Source: Caprimulgus europaeus (Eukaryota; Chordata; Aves; Caprimulgiformes; Caprimulgidae). From it: a stretch of 64,000 bases of DNA. The DNA lies in assembly GCA_907165065.1 (NCBI GenBank), contig OU015550.1, positions 4,561,501-4,625,500 of the forward strand. Reading direction: 5' to 3'. The translations under genes were made by a program, and so were the position numbers. How positions within the stretch are numbered: position 1 is the first letter of the stretch; each line of letters begins with the position of its first letter. The notes below the pieces were generated by a model. It did not search any database, had not been told where the DNA came from, and worked only from the letters and a program-made list of their open reading frames with translations. This document shows, piece after piece, positions 63,489 through 64,000 of this stretch.

Positions 63489-64000
63489 CCTTGTGCAGTA
63501 GATGTGACCTGGGACCTTGGGATTCCCTGGGGTGCCTCTGAGATGGGTAATCACCCCTGATGTAGCTGAAGGTCTCACACAGATGCCTCCTAGGGTGTTT
63601 GAAAGGGTGTTATTTATAGACTTCCCTGTCTCCTGTAATCTGCGGAGAAGAAAGCATTGCTGACTGACGCTGCTTCTTCCTCTGCATCTTATGCATTCAT
63701 CTGTCAGGATAAATATGTATCTTCAGCTTCTGGTGAATCCACTGATGCTCCCACGCAAGGGTGTCTGTGCTACCTAGGCAGGGTGAGTGCAGTGGAACAC
63801 AGACCCATGTTATCTTGGTGTACCCAGGTTCCTTGCTTATCTCGTGTTCCTTGTAATGTCTCTGGTGAGCTGTCAGCTCTCTCCTGTTGGTGTTAATCAG
63901 TTGTTTCCAATTGCACCAGCTAACTTACCAGATAAGGGGAGCTGATAGGAGAAGGCAAGGTGGGAAATGAGTAAATGTGGGATTTGGGATGATGTTGTAA
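63489..64000. other. Right edge: no gene seen
   Basis: No exon recognised in the last half kilobase. AT content rises somewhat at 63650-63730. Confidence 0.5.

Overview
The window looks like bird DNA, probably from a GC-rich microchromosome. Nine 3'-anchored, 5'-truncated CR1 LINE ends lie in it, together with one solo LTR of a bird endogenous-retrovirus type, a few decayed MIR-like SINEs and palindromic DNA-transposon remnants of the sort shared with crocodilians and turtles. The LTR resembles a type I associated with Neoaves; I cannot name the species.

Only one protein-coding gene can be supported: LRRN2 (leucine-rich repeat neuronal protein 2), on the minus strand. Its 696-codon reading frame is uninterrupted (7461-9551). 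It encodes a signal peptide, LRR N-cap, about twelve LRRs, LRR C-cap, an Ig-like domain, a fibronectin-III-like domain, one membrane segment and a short tail. A 3' UTR of about 0.8 kb probably follows on the left (to about 6600). In this family the 5' untranslated exons lie upstream, so most of the window to the right of 9.6 kb is read as 5' intron, upstream flank or intergenic DNA of LRRN2. One candidate upstream non-coding exon has a textbook minus-strand splice donor at 38330 and a CpG-richer body, but this is unproven.

Layout: 1-6.6 kb is 3' flank with two copies of an AT-rich, homeodomain-site-like element; 6.6-9.9 kb is LRRN2; 9.9-32 kb is non-coding DNA with six CR1 ends and scattered TAAT-rich islands; 32.3-32.7 kb is a 21-bp minisatellite; 38.3-38.7 kb is the candidate exon; 39.8-43.9 kb holds MIR and MITE remnants, one nested in another; 44.97-45.65 kb is a 30/31-bp minisatellite followed by a CA-rich tract; 47.83-48.48 kb is the solo LTR; 50-64 kb holds three more CR1 ends and long AT-rich islands, strongest at 60.2-60.6 and 61.9-62.5 kb.

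I found no operon, CRISPR array, RNA gene or novel multi-gene system. Most open frames in the window are antisense shadows of LRRN2, minisatellite translations, repeat fragments or chance frames in GC-rich DNA. The most useful leads are the duplicated AT-rich element at the left end, the MITE-in-MIR nest at 43.1-43.4 kb, the candidate remote exon, and the AT-rich islands that may form the LRRN2 regulatory landscape.
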